Of a stretch of 64,000 bases of DNA, positions 24,001-31,940 are shown piece after piece. Source of the stretch: Streptomyces sp. NBC_01571. GTDB lineage: Bacteria > Actinomycetota > Actinomycetes > Streptomycetales > Streptomycetaceae. The DNA lies in assembly GCF_026339875.1 (NCBI RefSeq), contig NZ_JAPEPZ010000001.1, positions 6,634,001 to 6,698,000 on the forward strand, read 5' to 3'. Position numbers and translations under genes: made by a program. The notes under the pieces were generated by a model. That model worked only from the letters and a program-made list of their open reading frames with translations. It was not told the origin of the DNA and did no database searches. Position 1 is the first letter of the stretch, and the number at the start of each line of letters is the position of its first letter.

Positions 24001-24595
24001 CGGCTTCGCACAGGAACTCGCGCGCCCCATGCCGCGCCCCCCACGCCCCGCGGCCCGCCGAGGCACCCGCTTCCACGCCTGGGTGGAGTCCCGCTTCGAA
24101 GAACTGCGGCTGCCCATGCTCGAACCGGAGGACCTGCCCGGCAGTGACGCCGAGATCGCCGACGAACGCGACCTGGAGGACCTCAAGGACGCCTTCGAAC
24201 GCACTCCCTACGCACACCGCACGCCCCACCGCGTCGAGACCCCCTTCCAGCTCGCCATCGCCGGACGCGTCGTCCGGGGCCGCATCGACGCCGTCTACAA
24301 GGAGGACGACGGCGACGGCACGACGTACGAGATCGTCGACTGGAAGACCAGCCGCACCCGCACCGCCGACCCCCTCCAGCTCGCCGTCTACCGCCTCGCC
24401 TGGGCCGAGCAGCAGGGCGTGCCCCCGGAGTCCGTCAAGGCCACGTTCGTTTACGTTCGCAGCGGCGAGATCGTCCGCCCCCGCGACCTCCCCGACCGCG
24501 CCGCCCTGGAACGGCTCCTCACGCAGGACACCCGGGACCCGCGGCAAGAAGCGGCCGGAGAACCACCGGACGAACACGCCCCCACGGGCGGCTAG
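21005..24595 (+). CDS. adnB: AdnB-like helicase-nuclease subunit
   Basis: A 1196-residue partner of the preceding gene. Helicase motifs: VIVAGAGSGKTTVMAARVVW (Walker A, about 35-50), VLLDEYQDTSVAQR, VGDPCQAIYGWRGAS, VLTAHKSKGLEWDVV and LGYVTFTRPRSLLL. Nuclease motifs near 1090-1130: GRIDAVYKE, IVDWKTS and LQLAVYRLAWA. A long acidic/proline-rich linker at about 830-960 joins helicase and nuclease. AdnA and AdnB form a heterodimer that unwinds and degrades broken ends before homologous recombination. The genes are 179 bp apart and probably co-transcribed. The GTG start gives PARITDPEQLKELLGIPFT at the N-terminus. Confidence 0.87.
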   Translation: MPARITDPEQLKELLGIPFTPEQTACITAPPAPQVIVAGAGSGKTTVMAARVVWLVGTGQVAPEQVLGLTFTNKAAGELAERVRKALIKAGVTDPDVIDPDNPPGEPVISTYHAFAGRLLTDHGLRIGLEPTSRLLADATRYQLAARVLRESPGPYPALTRSFPDLVGDLLTLDSELAEHLVRPEDLRAHDAGLLHTLESARLTNADLRKVPEAAAARRELAELVVRYRAAKRERDLLDFGDQIALSATLARTRPEVGDILRDEFRVVLLDEYQDTSVAQRVLLAGLFGGGTGHPVTAVGDPCQAIYGWRGASVANLDDFPEHFAHADGRPAARQSLSENRRSGGRLLDLANGLAEPLRAMHAGVEALRPAPGAEHDGVVHCALLPTHAEEIDWLADSLAHLVRTGKAPGEIAVLCRTASDFAEIQGALVARDIPVEVVGLSGLLHLPEVADLVAVCEVLQDPGANASLVRLLTGPRWRIGPRDLALLGRRARLLVSHARVGADDDADRRLAAAVEGVDPAEVISLADALDTFLEMPIEAERDDDGLPFSPDARVRFARLAAELRDLRRSLADPLMDVLHRVLAVTGLEVELSASPHALAARRRETLSNFLDVAASFAAGDGEATLLAFLGFLRTAAQYEKGLDNALPGGENTVKVLTAHKSKGLEWDVVAVPGLVTGTFPSTQGREKWTAQGKVLPHELRGDADTLPDVETWDTKGIKAFHEAMKCHQRTEELRLGYVTFTRPRSLLLGSGHWWGPSQKRPRGPSDFLHALYDHCAAGHGEIEAWADEPAEDEENPALHEAAADHAWPLPLDDTALARRRAAAETVLAHLERVASHEEPHPAVHGPSSHDDPEWPPPPDDETSYGDEPHPGGDDDLPEDDDLSEGDDALLVGDDSDWDSWTTHRPTLPHQAPAPEDRPVPDARPAPVPAPPRGQDARPHPEDDPVRLTPEELRTLDSWDRDLDALTGELLRARASVTDVPLPASLTASQVLHLAADPDGFAQELARPMPRPPRPAARRGTRFHAWVESRFEELRLPMLEPEDLPGSDAEIADERDLEDLKDAFERTPYAHRTPHRVETPFQLAIAGRVVRGRIDAVYKEDDGDGTTYEIVDWKTSRTRTADPLQLAVYRLAWAEQQGVPPESVKATFVYVRSGEIVRPRDLPDRAALERLLTQDTRDPRQEAAGEPPDEHAPTGG

Positions 24596-24605
24596 GCTCG
24601 TGAGC

Positions 24606-26018
24606 ATGAGCAAGCCCGTTGACAACGCCGTCAGCACCGTCCGCGCGTACATCCAGAACCACCGCACGGCCTTCCTCGACGACCTCGCCGAATGGCTGCG
24701 CATCCCCTCCGTGTCGGCCCAGCCCGACCACGCGGCGGACGTGAGGCGCAGCGCCGACTGGCTCGCCGCCAAACTCCAGGAGACCGGCTTCCCCACCACG
24801 GAGGTCTGGACGACCGAGGGCGCCCCCGCCGTCTTCGCCGAATGGCCGTCCGAAGACCCCCAGGCCCCCACGGTCCTCGTCTACGGGCACCACGACGTAC
24901 AGCCCGCCGCCCGCGAGGACGGCTGGGACACCGACCCCTTCGAACCGGTGATCCGCGGAAACCGCCTCCACGCGCGCGGAGCCGCCGACGACAAGGGCCA
25001 AGTGTTCTTCCACACACTCGGCGTCCGCGCCCACCTCGCCGCCACCGGACGCACCGCCCCCGCCGTCCACCTCAAACTCCTCATCGAGGGCGAGGAGGAA
25101 TCCGGCTCCCCGCACTTCCGTGACCTCGTGGAAACCCACGCCGACCGGCTGGCCGCCGACGCGGTGATCGTCTCCGACACCGGCATGTGGTCCGAGGACA
25201 CCCCCACCGTGTGCACCGGCATGCGCGGGCTCGCCGAATGCGAGATCGAGCTGCACGGGCCCGCTCAGGACATCCACTCCGGCTCCTTCGGCGGCGCCGT
25301 GCCCAACCCCGCCACCGCAGCCGCCCGCCTCGTCGCCGCCCTCCACGACGACCACGCGCGCGTGGCCGTCCCGGGCTTCTACGAAGGCATCACCGAACTC
25401 ACCGACCGCGAGCGCGAACTCTTCGCCGAACTGCCCTTCGACGAAGCACGCTGGCTGAGCACCGCCAAGTCGACGGCCACCCACGGAGAGGCCGGCCACA
25501 CCACCCTGGAACGCATCTGGGCCCGCCCCACCGCCGAGGTCAACGGCATCGGCGGCGGCTACCAGGGCCCCGGCAGCAAGACGATCATCCCGTCCTCCGC
25601 CACGGTGAAACTCTCCTTCCGGCTGGTCGCGGGCCAGGACCCCGACCACATCGAGAAGGCCGTACGCACCTGGGCCGCCGAACAGCTCCCCGAAGGCATC
25701 CGGCACGAGATCACCTTCGGCGCCGCCACCCGCCCCTGCCTCACCCCGCTGGACCACCCCGCCCTGCAGTCCGTCGTACGGGCCATGGGCCGCGCCTTCG
25801 AGCAGCCCATCCGCTTCACCCGCGAAGGCGGCTCGGGGCCCGCGGCCGACCTCCAGGAAGTCCTCGACGCCCCCGTGCTCTTCCTGGGCATCTCCGTCCC
25901 CTCCGACGGCTGGCACGCACCCAACGAGAAGGTCGAACTCGACCTCCTCATGAAGGGCGTCGAAACCAGCGCCCACCTGTGGGACGACCTGGCCGAGAAC
26001 TGGCGCGAGGCACACTGA
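24606..26018 (+). CDS. M20-family dipeptidase
   Basis: A 470-residue zinc peptidase. Metal and catalytic residues are visible: VLVYGHHDVQPA (metal His and catalytic Asp), GAADDKGQ (bridging Asp), LIEGEEESGSPH (catalytic Glu followed by metal Glu), VSDTGMW, and a His in the lid-dimerisation region. Length and motifs match cytosolic dipeptidases of the M20 clan that cut di- and tripeptides. ATG at 24606 is 10 nt after the adnB stop, so the genes may be co-transcribed, although no functional link is evident. The sequence after the gene (26019-26147) has repeated agaag/cccc words and no gene. Confidence 0.9.
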   Translation: MSKPVDNAVSTVRAYIQNHRTAFLDDLAEWLRIPSVSAQPDHAADVRRSADWLAAKLQETGFPTTEVWTTEGAPAVFAEWPSEDPQAPTVLVYGHHDVQPAAREDGWDTDPFEPVIRGNRLHARGAADDKGQVFFHTLGVRAHLAATGRTAPAVHLKLLIEGEEESGSPHFRDLVETHADRLAADAVIVSDTGMWSEDTPTVCTGMRGLAECEIELHGPAQDIHSGSFGGAVPNPATAAARLVAALHDDHARVAVPGFYEGITELTDRERELFAELPFDEARWLSTAKSTATHGEAGHTTLERIWARPTAEVNGIGGGYQGPGSKTIIPSSATVKLSFRLVAGQDPDHIEKAVRTWAAEQLPEGIRHEITFGAATRPCLTPLDHPALQSVVRAMGRAFEQPIRFTREGGSGPAADLQEVLDAPVLFLGISVPSDGWHAPNEKVELDLLMKGVETSAHLWDDLAENWREAH

Positions 26019-26147
26019 AGAAGCCCTTTCACATCCGGAAGAAGCCCCATTCACACCCAGAAGAGCGCCCCGCACACCCGTCCCGCCGTACGTCCTGCTG
26101 AACCGCCCGCCGAAATAACCGTTCCACCGGGGGAGTTGGAAGCACCC

Positions 26148-27089
26148 GTGACCACCTGGACCGACCGCACCGCCGACCGTCCCATCTCGCTCACCGCCCC
26201 GAGCGGCATCGACCGGGCCGCCCACCACCGGCTCGACGAGGCCTGGCTCGCGGCGGCCTGGAGCCACCCCACGACCCGCGCCTTCGTGGTCTCCGGCGGG
26301 CAGGTCCTCATCGACGAAACCGCGGACGGCACCACCGAACTCGTCATGACCCCCTCCTTCGAGGCCCCGCTCACCGAAGCGCACCGCTACTTCCTCGGCA
26401 CGGACGACGACGGTGTGAGCTACTTCGCACTGCAGAAGGACGCGCTGCCCGGCCGCATCGACCAGTCCGCACGCCCCGCGGGCCTGCGCGAGGCGGGACT
26501 CCTGCTCTCCCCCCGCGACGCCGGCCTCATGGTGCACGCCGTCGCCCTGGAGAACTGGCAGCGACTGCACCGCTTCTGCTCACGCTGCGGCGAACGCACC
26601 GTGATCGCGGCAGCCGGCCACATCCGCCGCTGCCCCGCCTGCGGCGCCGAGCACTACCCGCGCACCGACCCCGCCGTGATCATGGCGGTCACCGACGACG
26701 AGGACCGCATCCTGCTCGGCCGCCAGGTGCACTGGCCCGAAGGCCGCTTCTCGACACTCGCCGGCTTCGTCGAACCCGGCGAATCCATCGAGCAGTCCGT
26801 GCGCCGCGAGGTCTTCGAAGAGGCGGGCATCACCGTCGGCGAGGTCGAGTACGTCGCCAGCCAGCCCTGGCCGTTCCCCTCCAGCCTCATGCTCGGCTTC
26901 ATGGCCCACGCCACCTCCCGCGAGATCAACGTCGACGGCGAGGAGATCCACGAAGCCCGCTGGTTCTCCCGCGAGGACCTGCGCACCGCCTTCGAGTCCG
27001 GCGAGGTGATGCCCCCCTACGGCATCTCCATCGCGGCCCGCCTGATCGAACTCTGGTACGGAAAGCCCCTGCCCCGCAGAGAGGTGTAG
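26148..27089 (+). CDS. nudC: NAD(+) diphosphatase NudC
   Basis: A 313-residue Nudix enzyme that hydrolyses NAD(H) to NMN(H) and AMP and can remove NAD caps from RNA. A zinc ribbon at about 144-165 (FCSRCGERT, then RRCPACGAEHYPR) precedes the Nudix box (GFVEPGESIEQS, then RREVFEEAG), and the NudC signature SQPWPFPSSLM follows. GTG at 26148 is chosen, with GGGAG 12 nt upstream; an upstream TTG at 26136 is less likely. A strong terminator lies 80 bp downstream. Confidence 0.93.
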   Translation: MTTWTDRTADRPISLTAPSGIDRAAHHRLDEAWLAAAWSHPTTRAFVVSGGQVLIDETADGTTELVMTPSFEAPLTEAHRYFLGTDDDGVSYFALQKDALPGRIDQSARPAGLREAGLLLSPRDAGLMVHAVALENWQRLHRFCSRCGERTVIAAAGHIRRCPACGAEHYPRTDPAVIMAVTDDEDRILLGRQVHWPEGRFSTLAGFVEPGESIEQSVRREVFEEAGITVGEVEYVASQPWPFPSSLMLGFMAHATSREINVDGEEIHEARWFSREDLRTAFESGEVMPPYGISIAARLIELWYGKPLPRREV

Positions 27090-27168
27090 CCACCCACCAC
27101 TCCCACGGGAGAGGCCAGGCGGACCACCCGGCAGCCACCGGAGCCGGTGTGGCGCAAAACACACAAGA

Positions 27169-27202
27169 GGGGCGGTTCTCGAGCTACTTCAAGAACCGCC
27201 CC
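27169..27202 (+). terminator. Terminator downstream of nudC
   Basis: GGGGCGGTTCT (27169-27179) pairs with AGAACCGCCCC (27192-27202), an 11-bp stem with a 12-nt loop. Confidence 0.8.
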
Positions 27203-27292
27203 GCCGCGATGCCCGGAGCGACCGACCGGGGCACGCGGTGTCCTGACCATGAGGCTCTCGGCGGCCGGGAGCCACAGAGCGGAGGCAGTGGC

Positions 27293-28129
27293 GTGCAGGT
27301 GTACATCAGCGCGGACATGGAGGGCGTCACCGGACTGGTCGGTGCCCAGGACGTGCAGGCCGGCGGCCAGGACTACCAGCACGGCCGGGCCATGATGACC
27401 GAGGACGTGAACGCGGCCGTGCGCGGAGCACTCACGGCCGGCGCCACCCGGATTCTGGTGAACGACGCACACAGCTCCATGCGGAACCTGCTCGCGGACC
27501 AGATACACCCCGAGGCGGAGTTGGTCAGAGGCAAACCCAAACGGATGGGGATGCTCGAAGGCCTGGACAGTGACTTCGCCGCGGTGCTGTGCGTCGGCTA
27601 CCACTCACGCGCCGGTGCCCTGGGCGTGCTCAGCCACAGCTACATGGGCCACGAGATCGAGGACATGTGGCTGGACGACCAGCCCATGGGAGAGATCGGA
27701 TTCGCGCACGCCACAGCCGCCGCACTGGGCGTACCCGTGGTGATGCTCTCCGGCGACGACGCCGCCTGCGACGAGATGACAGCCTGGGACACCCAGGTCG
27801 TCACGGCTCCGGTCAAATACGCCAGGGACCGCTTCAGCGCCAGGCTGAGGCCCGCGACCGAGGCGCGCAAGGCGATCGAGGAAGCCGCCGCCGAGGGAGT
27901 GCGTCGTGCCGACCCCCGCCCACGGCCGGCCCGCACGGAAGCCGCGGCCACCCTGGCGGTGCGGTGGCAGTCGGCCACCGTCGCCGGCCAGCTCGAAGGG
28001 ATCCCCGGAGTCGGCCTGCGAGACTCCCGCACCGTCGAGGTGGCCGGGCCGGTTCCCCAGCTCTACCGTCTCTTCGGAGTCTTCATGCGCGTCGCGTCGG
28101 CACTCACCGACCAGCAGCCGTACTGCTGA
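27293..28129 (+). CDS. M55-family metallopeptidase (DppA-like D-aminopeptidase)
   Basis: A 278-residue protein beginning MQVYISADMEGVTGLVGAQD, the zinc-binding DxEG of the M55 family. Further conserved elements are ILVNDAHSSMRNL, GYHSRAGALGVLSHSY and NEIGFAHA-like PMGEIGFAHATAAALGVPVV. DppA enzymes cleave D-Ala-D-Ala and similar D-peptides in the cytosol. GTG at 27293 has GGAGG 7 nt upstream and is preferred over the long upstream extension. The stop codon lies inside the first unit of a tandem repeat (28118-28206). Confidence 0.87.
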   Translation: MQVYISADMEGVTGLVGAQDVQAGGQDYQHGRAMMTEDVNAAVRGALTAGATRILVNDAHSSMRNLLADQIHPEAELVRGKPKRMGMLEGLDSDFAAVLCVGYHSRAGALGVLSHSYMGHEIEDMWLDDQPMGEIGFAHATAAALGVPVVMLSGDDAACDEMTAWDTQVVTAPVKYARDRFSARLRPATEARKAIEEAAAEGVRRADPRPRPARTEAAATLAVRWQSATVAGQLEGIPGVGLRDSRTVEVAGPVPQLYRLFGVFMRVASALTDQQPYC

Positions 28130-28206
28130 ACGGCAGAACGCCGACCCGTACTGCTGAACAGGGCGGAAGAACGCCGACCCGTACTGCTGAACAGCAGAAC
28201 GCCGAC
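28118..28206 (+). repeat. Three tandem copies of the dppA-like gene's end
   Basis: Units begin ccgtactgctgaac at 28118, 28146 and 28179 and end with agaacgccgac, with lengths 28, 33 and 28 bp. The first unit contains the last codons (PYC) and the TGA of the M55 peptidase gene; the others are untranslated. It looks like a recent slippage duplication. Confidence 0.8.
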
Positions 28207-28242
28207 GAGACCCGCGCCCGTGATCACCCGGGTCGGGTCTCG
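28206..28242. terminator. Bidirectional terminator between dppA-like gene and mycoredoxin
   Basis: CGAGACCCG (28206-28214) pairs with CGGGTCTCG (28234-28242) across 19 nt between converging genes. Confidence 0.7.
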
Positions 28243-28257
28243 TAGCCTGCTCCCGGG

Positions 28258-28515
28258 TCAGACGCCGAGCGCGCGCTTCACCTGGGCGAGGCTCGGGTTG
28301 GTCATCACGACCTCGACCCCACCGTTGGAGGGAACCACCTGAACCGTCGGAACGGTCTGGTTCCCGCCGTTCGCCTTCTCCACGAACGCCGCGGACGCCG
28401 GGTCGTGCTCGATGTTGATCTCCTTGTACGTGATGCCCTCGCGGTCCAGCTGGCCCTTCAGCCGCGTGCAGTATCCGCACCACGTGGTGCTGTACATCGT
28501 CACAGTGCCCGGCAT
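28258..28515 (-). CDS. mrx1: Mycoredoxin (glutaredoxin-like)
   Basis: An 85-residue glutaredoxin-fold protein with the CGYC active site in TMYSTTWCGYCTRLKG and the cis-proline QTVPTVQV. In actinobacteria this class reduces mycothiol mixed disulfides, working with mycothiol disulfide reductase in the cytosol. Length and motif fit Mrx1. It is divergent from uvrD2 with about 200 bp between the starts. Confidence 0.88.
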   Translation of the reverse strand: MPGTVTMYSTTWCGYCTRLKGQLDREGITYKEINIEHDPASAAFVEKANGGNQTVPTVQVVPSNGGVEVVMTNPSLAQVKRALGV

Positions 28516-28712
28516 GTCTCTCGCGCTCCTTTACTGCTGGGGGTGCGTCATCGCAGAAGGGGAACGTACGCCGGACACGTACCATTCCCGCACCCGGGTA
28601 CCCCCGCCCCGTACACCGGCACCCCCCGACGCCTGCCGCATTAGTACGACCACAAGACCCTCCCTGTGGACAACCGACTCACCCGCCCCCGGCGACCTGG
28701 CAGCATGGCGGG

Positions 28713-30908
28713 GTGACAGCAGCAACGCACTCCACCCTCTTCCCGCAGGTTCCGGACACGGCCGACGCGGTGCTCGACGGGCTCGACCCCGAGCAGCGCG
28801 CAGTCGCCACCGCCCTGCACGGTCCGGTGTGCGTGCTGGCAGGCGCCGGCACAGGCAAGACACGAGCGATCACCCACCGCATCGCCTACGGAGTACGCGC
28901 CGGAATCCTCCAGCCCTCCAGCGTCCTCGCCGTCACCTTCACCAACCGCGCCGCGGGAGAGATGCGCGGCCGCCTCCGCCAGCTCGGCGCCGGCGGCGTC
29001 CAGGCCCGCACCTTCCACTCCGCGGCCCTGCGCCAACTCCAGTACTTCTGGCCGAAAGCGGTCGGCGGCAGCCTCCCCCGACTCATCGACCGCAAGATCC
29101 AGCTCGTCGCCGACGCCGCCGCCGCCTGCCGCATCCGCCTCGACCGCGGCGAGCTCCGCGACGTCACCGCCGAGATCGAATGGTCCAAGGTCACCCAGAC
29201 CGTCCCCTCCGACTACGCGGCCGCCGCCGCCAAGACCGGCCGCGAATCCCCCCGCGACCCCGCAGAGATCGCCCAGCTGTACGCCACCTACGAAGACGTC
29301 AAACGCGACCGATCACTCATCGACTTCGAGGACGTCCTGCTGCTCACCGTCGGCATCCTCCAGGACCGCCAAGACATCGCCGACCAGGTCCGCTCCCAGT
29401 ACCAGCACTTCGTCGTCGACGAGTACCAGGACGTCAGCCCCCTCCAGCAACGCCTCCTCGAACTGTGGCTCGGCGAACGCGACAGCCTCTGCGTCGTCGG
29501 CGACGCCAGCCAGACGATCTATTCGTTCACCGGTGCAACTCCCGACCATCTTCTCGACTTCCGCACCCGCCACCCCGCGGCCACCGTCGTCAAGCTCGTC
29601 CGCGACTACCGCTCGTCACCGCAGGTCGTCCACCTCGCCAACGGCCTGCTCTCACAGGCCCGCGGCCGCGCCGCCGACCACCGCCTGGAACTGATCTCCC
29701 AGCGCGCCCCCGGCCCCGAGCCCGTCTACGCCGAATACACCGACGAACCCGCCGAGGCGGAAGGCGCCGCCCGCCGCATCCGCGACCTCATCGCCTCCGG
29801 CATCCCCGCAGGCGAGATCGCCGTCCTCTTCCGTACGAACTCCCAGTCCGAGATCCACGAGCAGGCACTCGCCGACGCCGGAGTGCCCTACCAGCTGCGC
29901 GGCGCCGAGCGGTTCTTCGACCGCCCCGAAGTGCGCAAAGCCGGAGCGGCCCTCCGCGCGGCCGCCCGGTTCGGAGCCAACGACTCCCTTCTCGACGACG
30001 TCGTCGACCTGCCCTCCCAGGTCCGCGCCGTACTGTCCGGCGAAGGCTGGACCAGCCAACCCCCCGCCGGCTCCGGCGCGGTCCGAGAGCGCTGGGAATC
30101 ACTGGCCGCACTCGTCCACCTCGCCCAGGACTTCGCCGCCGCCAAGCAGGACGCCACCCTCGGCGACCTGGTCGCCGAACTCGACGAGCGCGCCGGCGCA
30201 CAGCACGCCCCGACCGTCCAGGGCGTCACCCTCGCCTCCCTGCACTCCGCCAAAGGACTGGAGTGGGATGTCGTCTTCCTCGTCGGCGTCGCCGAGGGCA
30301 TGATGCCGATCACCTACGCAAAGACCGACGAGCAGATCGAAGAGGAACGCCGCCTCCTCTACGTCGGCGTCACCCGCGCCAGAGAACACCTCTTCGTCTC
30401 CTGGGCCCTGTCCCGCTCACCCGGCGGCAGAGCCAACCGCAGGCCCAGCCGCTTCCTCGACGGACTGCGCCCCGGCTCCGTCACCACCGCGGGCCGCACA
30501 AACGGAGGCGGTCCGGGAGGCGTCGAGCGAGGCATCGGAAGCAGCGGAGGCACCGTCGTACGACGGACGAGCCGAACTCCGGCCCGCTGCCGCGTCTGCG
30601 GCCGCACGCTGACCGACGCAGGCGAGATGAAACTGATGCGCTGCGAGGACTGCCCCTCAGACATGGACGAGGGCCTCTACGAACGGCTGCGCGAGTGGCG
30701 GGCGGTACAGGCGCAGCGCAGCGGGCAGCCCGCGTTCTGCGTCTTCACCGACAAGACACTCATGGCCATCGCCGAGACCGTTCCCGACGACGACGGAGAG
30801 CTCGCACGGATCCCCGGAGTCGGAGTACGCAAGCTCAACCGCTTCGGAGCCGACGTCCTGGCCATCTGCGCAGGCCAAGAGGCTGGCGAGGACAGGCGCG
30901 ACGACTGA
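28713..30908 (+). CDS. uvrD2: ATP-dependent DNA helicase UvrD2
   Basis: A 731-residue UvrD-family helicase: Walker A VLAGAGTGKTRAI (about 48-60), motif II FVVDEYQDVSP, motif III VVGDASQTIYSFTGA, motif V LASLHSAKGLEWDVV and motif VI YVGVTRAREHL. The C-terminus has a tetracysteine element (CRVCGRTL at about 627, CEDC about 20 later) and an HRDC domain (about 665-731, AFCVFTDKTLMAIAET, then IPGVGVRKLNRFG). This combination is typical of actinobacterial UvrD2, a 3'-5' helicase essential in mycobacteria. The GTG start follows a GGCGGG site. The gene ends 15 bp before the whiB7 promoter. Confidence 0.93.
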   Translation: MTAATHSTLFPQVPDTADAVLDGLDPEQRAVATALHGPVCVLAGAGTGKTRAITHRIAYGVRAGILQPSSVLAVTFTNRAAGEMRGRLRQLGAGGVQARTFHSAALRQLQYFWPKAVGGSLPRLIDRKIQLVADAAAACRIRLDRGELRDVTAEIEWSKVTQTVPSDYAAAAAKTGRESPRDPAEIAQLYATYEDVKRDRSLIDFEDVLLLTVGILQDRQDIADQVRSQYQHFVVDEYQDVSPLQQRLLELWLGERDSLCVVGDASQTIYSFTGATPDHLLDFRTRHPAATVVKLVRDYRSSPQVVHLANGLLSQARGRAADHRLELISQRAPGPEPVYAEYTDEPAEAEGAARRIRDLIASGIPAGEIAVLFRTNSQSEIHEQALADAGVPYQLRGAERFFDRPEVRKAGAALRAAARFGANDSLLDDVVDLPSQVRAVLSGEGWTSQPPAGSGAVRERWESLAALVHLAQDFAAAKQDATLGDLVAELDERAGAQHAPTVQGVTLASLHSAKGLEWDVVFLVGVAEGMMPITYAKTDEQIEEERRLLYVGVTRAREHLFVSWALSRSPGGRANRRPSRFLDGLRPGSVTTAGRTNGGGPGGVERGIGSSGGTVVRRTSRTPARCRVCGRTLTDAGEMKLMRCEDCPSDMDEGLYERLREWRAVQAQRSGQPAFCVFTDKTLMAIAETVPDDDGELARIPGVGVRKLNRFGADVLAICAGQEAGEDRRDD

Positions 30909-30923
30909 TTCAAACTCGTCGAG

Positions 30924-30961
30924 AAAATAGTTTGCGCATGCCCCGGCAATCCCCATAGGTT
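30924..30961 (+). promoter_or_regulatory. whiB7/wblC promoter with AT-rich WhiB7 motif
   Basis: AAAATA (30924-30929) stands just before TTGCGC (-35, 30932-30937). An 18-bp spacer leads to TAGGTT (-10, 30956-30961). An AT-rich patch immediately upstream of the -35 is the signature of WhiB7-activated promoters, bound through the AT-hook, and fits autoregulation. It lies directly after uvrD2. Confidence 0.7.
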
Positions 30962-30964
30962 CTT

Positions 30965-31007
30965 AGCACGGAAGCGGCGGGCTTCTCCGAAGCCCTGGTT
31001 CCGTGCT
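30965..31007 (+). ncRNA. Structured start of the whiB7 leader RNA
   Basis: AGCACGGAA (30965-30973) pairs with TTCCGTGCT (30999-31007), enclosing GGGCTTC (30979-30985) paired with GAAGCCC (30989-30995). This nested hairpin stands at the probable 5' end of the leader, before the upstream ORF. Confidence 0.55.
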
Positions 31008-31073
31008 GTACTTAATAGCCGTCGGACTGGCTCACCCCCAGTCCCCCCAAGACGCCGAGAGGAGGCGATTCCA

Positions 31074-31397
31074 GTGATCAGCATCAACGCCAGCTCCAAC
31101 ACCACCGCCAAAATGACCGATCCCTCGGTCGTCTCCACGTGCCTGCTCGGCGTCTCGAACCTGGGCACCGGTCTGTCCGGCATCTCCGCCGTCCGGCCGG
31201 CGTCCTCCCTGTCCCTCGCGGGTCTTCCCATCCGTGAGCGCAATGAGCGACCGATCCAGGCACTGGAAGCGGCAGTAGTGGCAGAGGCGCGTGCCTATGC
31301 CTTTGCGGCAACCGGTGCCGGATCCCTGAAGCAGACGAAGCAGCACCACACGATGTGGGCCTTCCGTGGGCCTGAACCCTGGAGTGATCCAGCCTGA
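31074..31397 (+). CDS. Upstream ORF in the whiB7/wblC leader (107 codons)
   Basis: GTG start with GAGGAGG 8 nt upstream, a much stronger site than most here. The product begins ISINASSNTTAKMTDPSVVS and ends KQTKQHHTMWAFRGPEPWS-DPA, with no recognisable domain. Regulation of whiB7/wblC by an upstream ORF and an attenuator is established knowledge: ribosome stalling by antibiotics lets transcription read through. The stop codon (31395-31397) lies inside a 7-bp hairpin (GCCTGAT 31392-31398 with ATCAGGC 31404-31410), and the terminator follows 11 nt later, so ribosome position could govern folding. It is probably a cis-acting translation sensor rather than a functional protein. Confidence 0.75.
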   Translation: MISINASSNTTAKMTDPSVVSTCLLGVSNLGTGLSGISAVRPASSLSLAGLPIRERNERPIQALEAAVVAEARAYAFAATGAGSLKQTKQHHTMWAFRGPEPWSDPA

Positions 31398-31420
31398 TCC
31401 TCGATCAGGCCGGTGCCTTC

Positions 31421-31462
31421 AGGGCCGCGGAACCCCACCCGGGATCCGCGGCCCTTCTGTTT
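31421..31462 (+). terminator. Attenuator terminator before whiB7/wblC
   Basis: AGGGCCGCGGA (31421-31431) pairs with TCCGCGGCCCT (31445-31455), followed by the T-rich TCTGTTT. A strong intrinsic terminator in the leader between upstream ORF and coding gene, it is expected to keep the gene off unless translation stalls. Confidence 0.82.
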
Positions 31463-31571
31463 GTCCCCGACCGGGGACGGCGGAGCGAAGGGGCCTCGGG
31501 ACAAGAAAAGAACCCGGTACCAGCCGCCAACCGGCCAACCGGCCGGCACGACCAGACGAGGAAGACCAACC

Positions 31572-31940
31572 GTGCAACTCGAAGCGCACGCCCCGTCCGT
31601 ACCGCCTTCCGAAACGATCCCCCCGCCCGGCCTCACGGAGGACTCCACCTTGATCCCGCTCACTGCGCTCACCGCGCTCGACGACGCCATCGAGAACCTC
31701 GGCGTACCCGTCCCCTGCCGTTCCTACGACCCGGAGGTCTTCTTCGCCGAGTCGCCGGCCGACGTCGAGTACGCCAAGTCCCTCTGCCGCACCTGCCCGC
31801 TGATCGAGGCCTGCCTCGCCGGCGCCAAGGAGCGGCGTGAGCCCTGGGGTGTCTGGGGCGGCGAGCTGTTCGTCCAGGGTGTTGTCGTGGCCCGCAAGCG
31901 GCCCCGTGGCCGTCCGCGCAAGAACCCGGTCACGGCATGA
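31572..31940 (+). CDS. whiB7: WhiB7/WblC redox-sensitive transcription factor
   Basis: A 122-residue WhiB protein. The four iron-sulfur cysteines are in PCRSYDPEVFF, then SLCRTCPLIEACL; the G(V/I)WGG turn is GVWGGELF, and the C-terminal AT-hook RGRPRKNP is diagnostic of WhiB7 (wblC in Streptomyces). It binds the principal sigma factor and activates intrinsic antibiotic-resistance genes. The GTG start has GAGGAAG 7 nt upstream. The leader, upstream ORF and attenuator above control it. The stop overlaps the next gene by ATGA. Confidence 0.93.
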   Translation: MQLEAHAPSVPPSETIPPPGLTEDSTLIPLTALTALDDAIENLGVPVPCRSYDPEVFFAESPADVEYAKSLCRTCPLIEACLAGAKERREPWGVWGGELFVQGVVVARKRPRGRPRKNPVTA

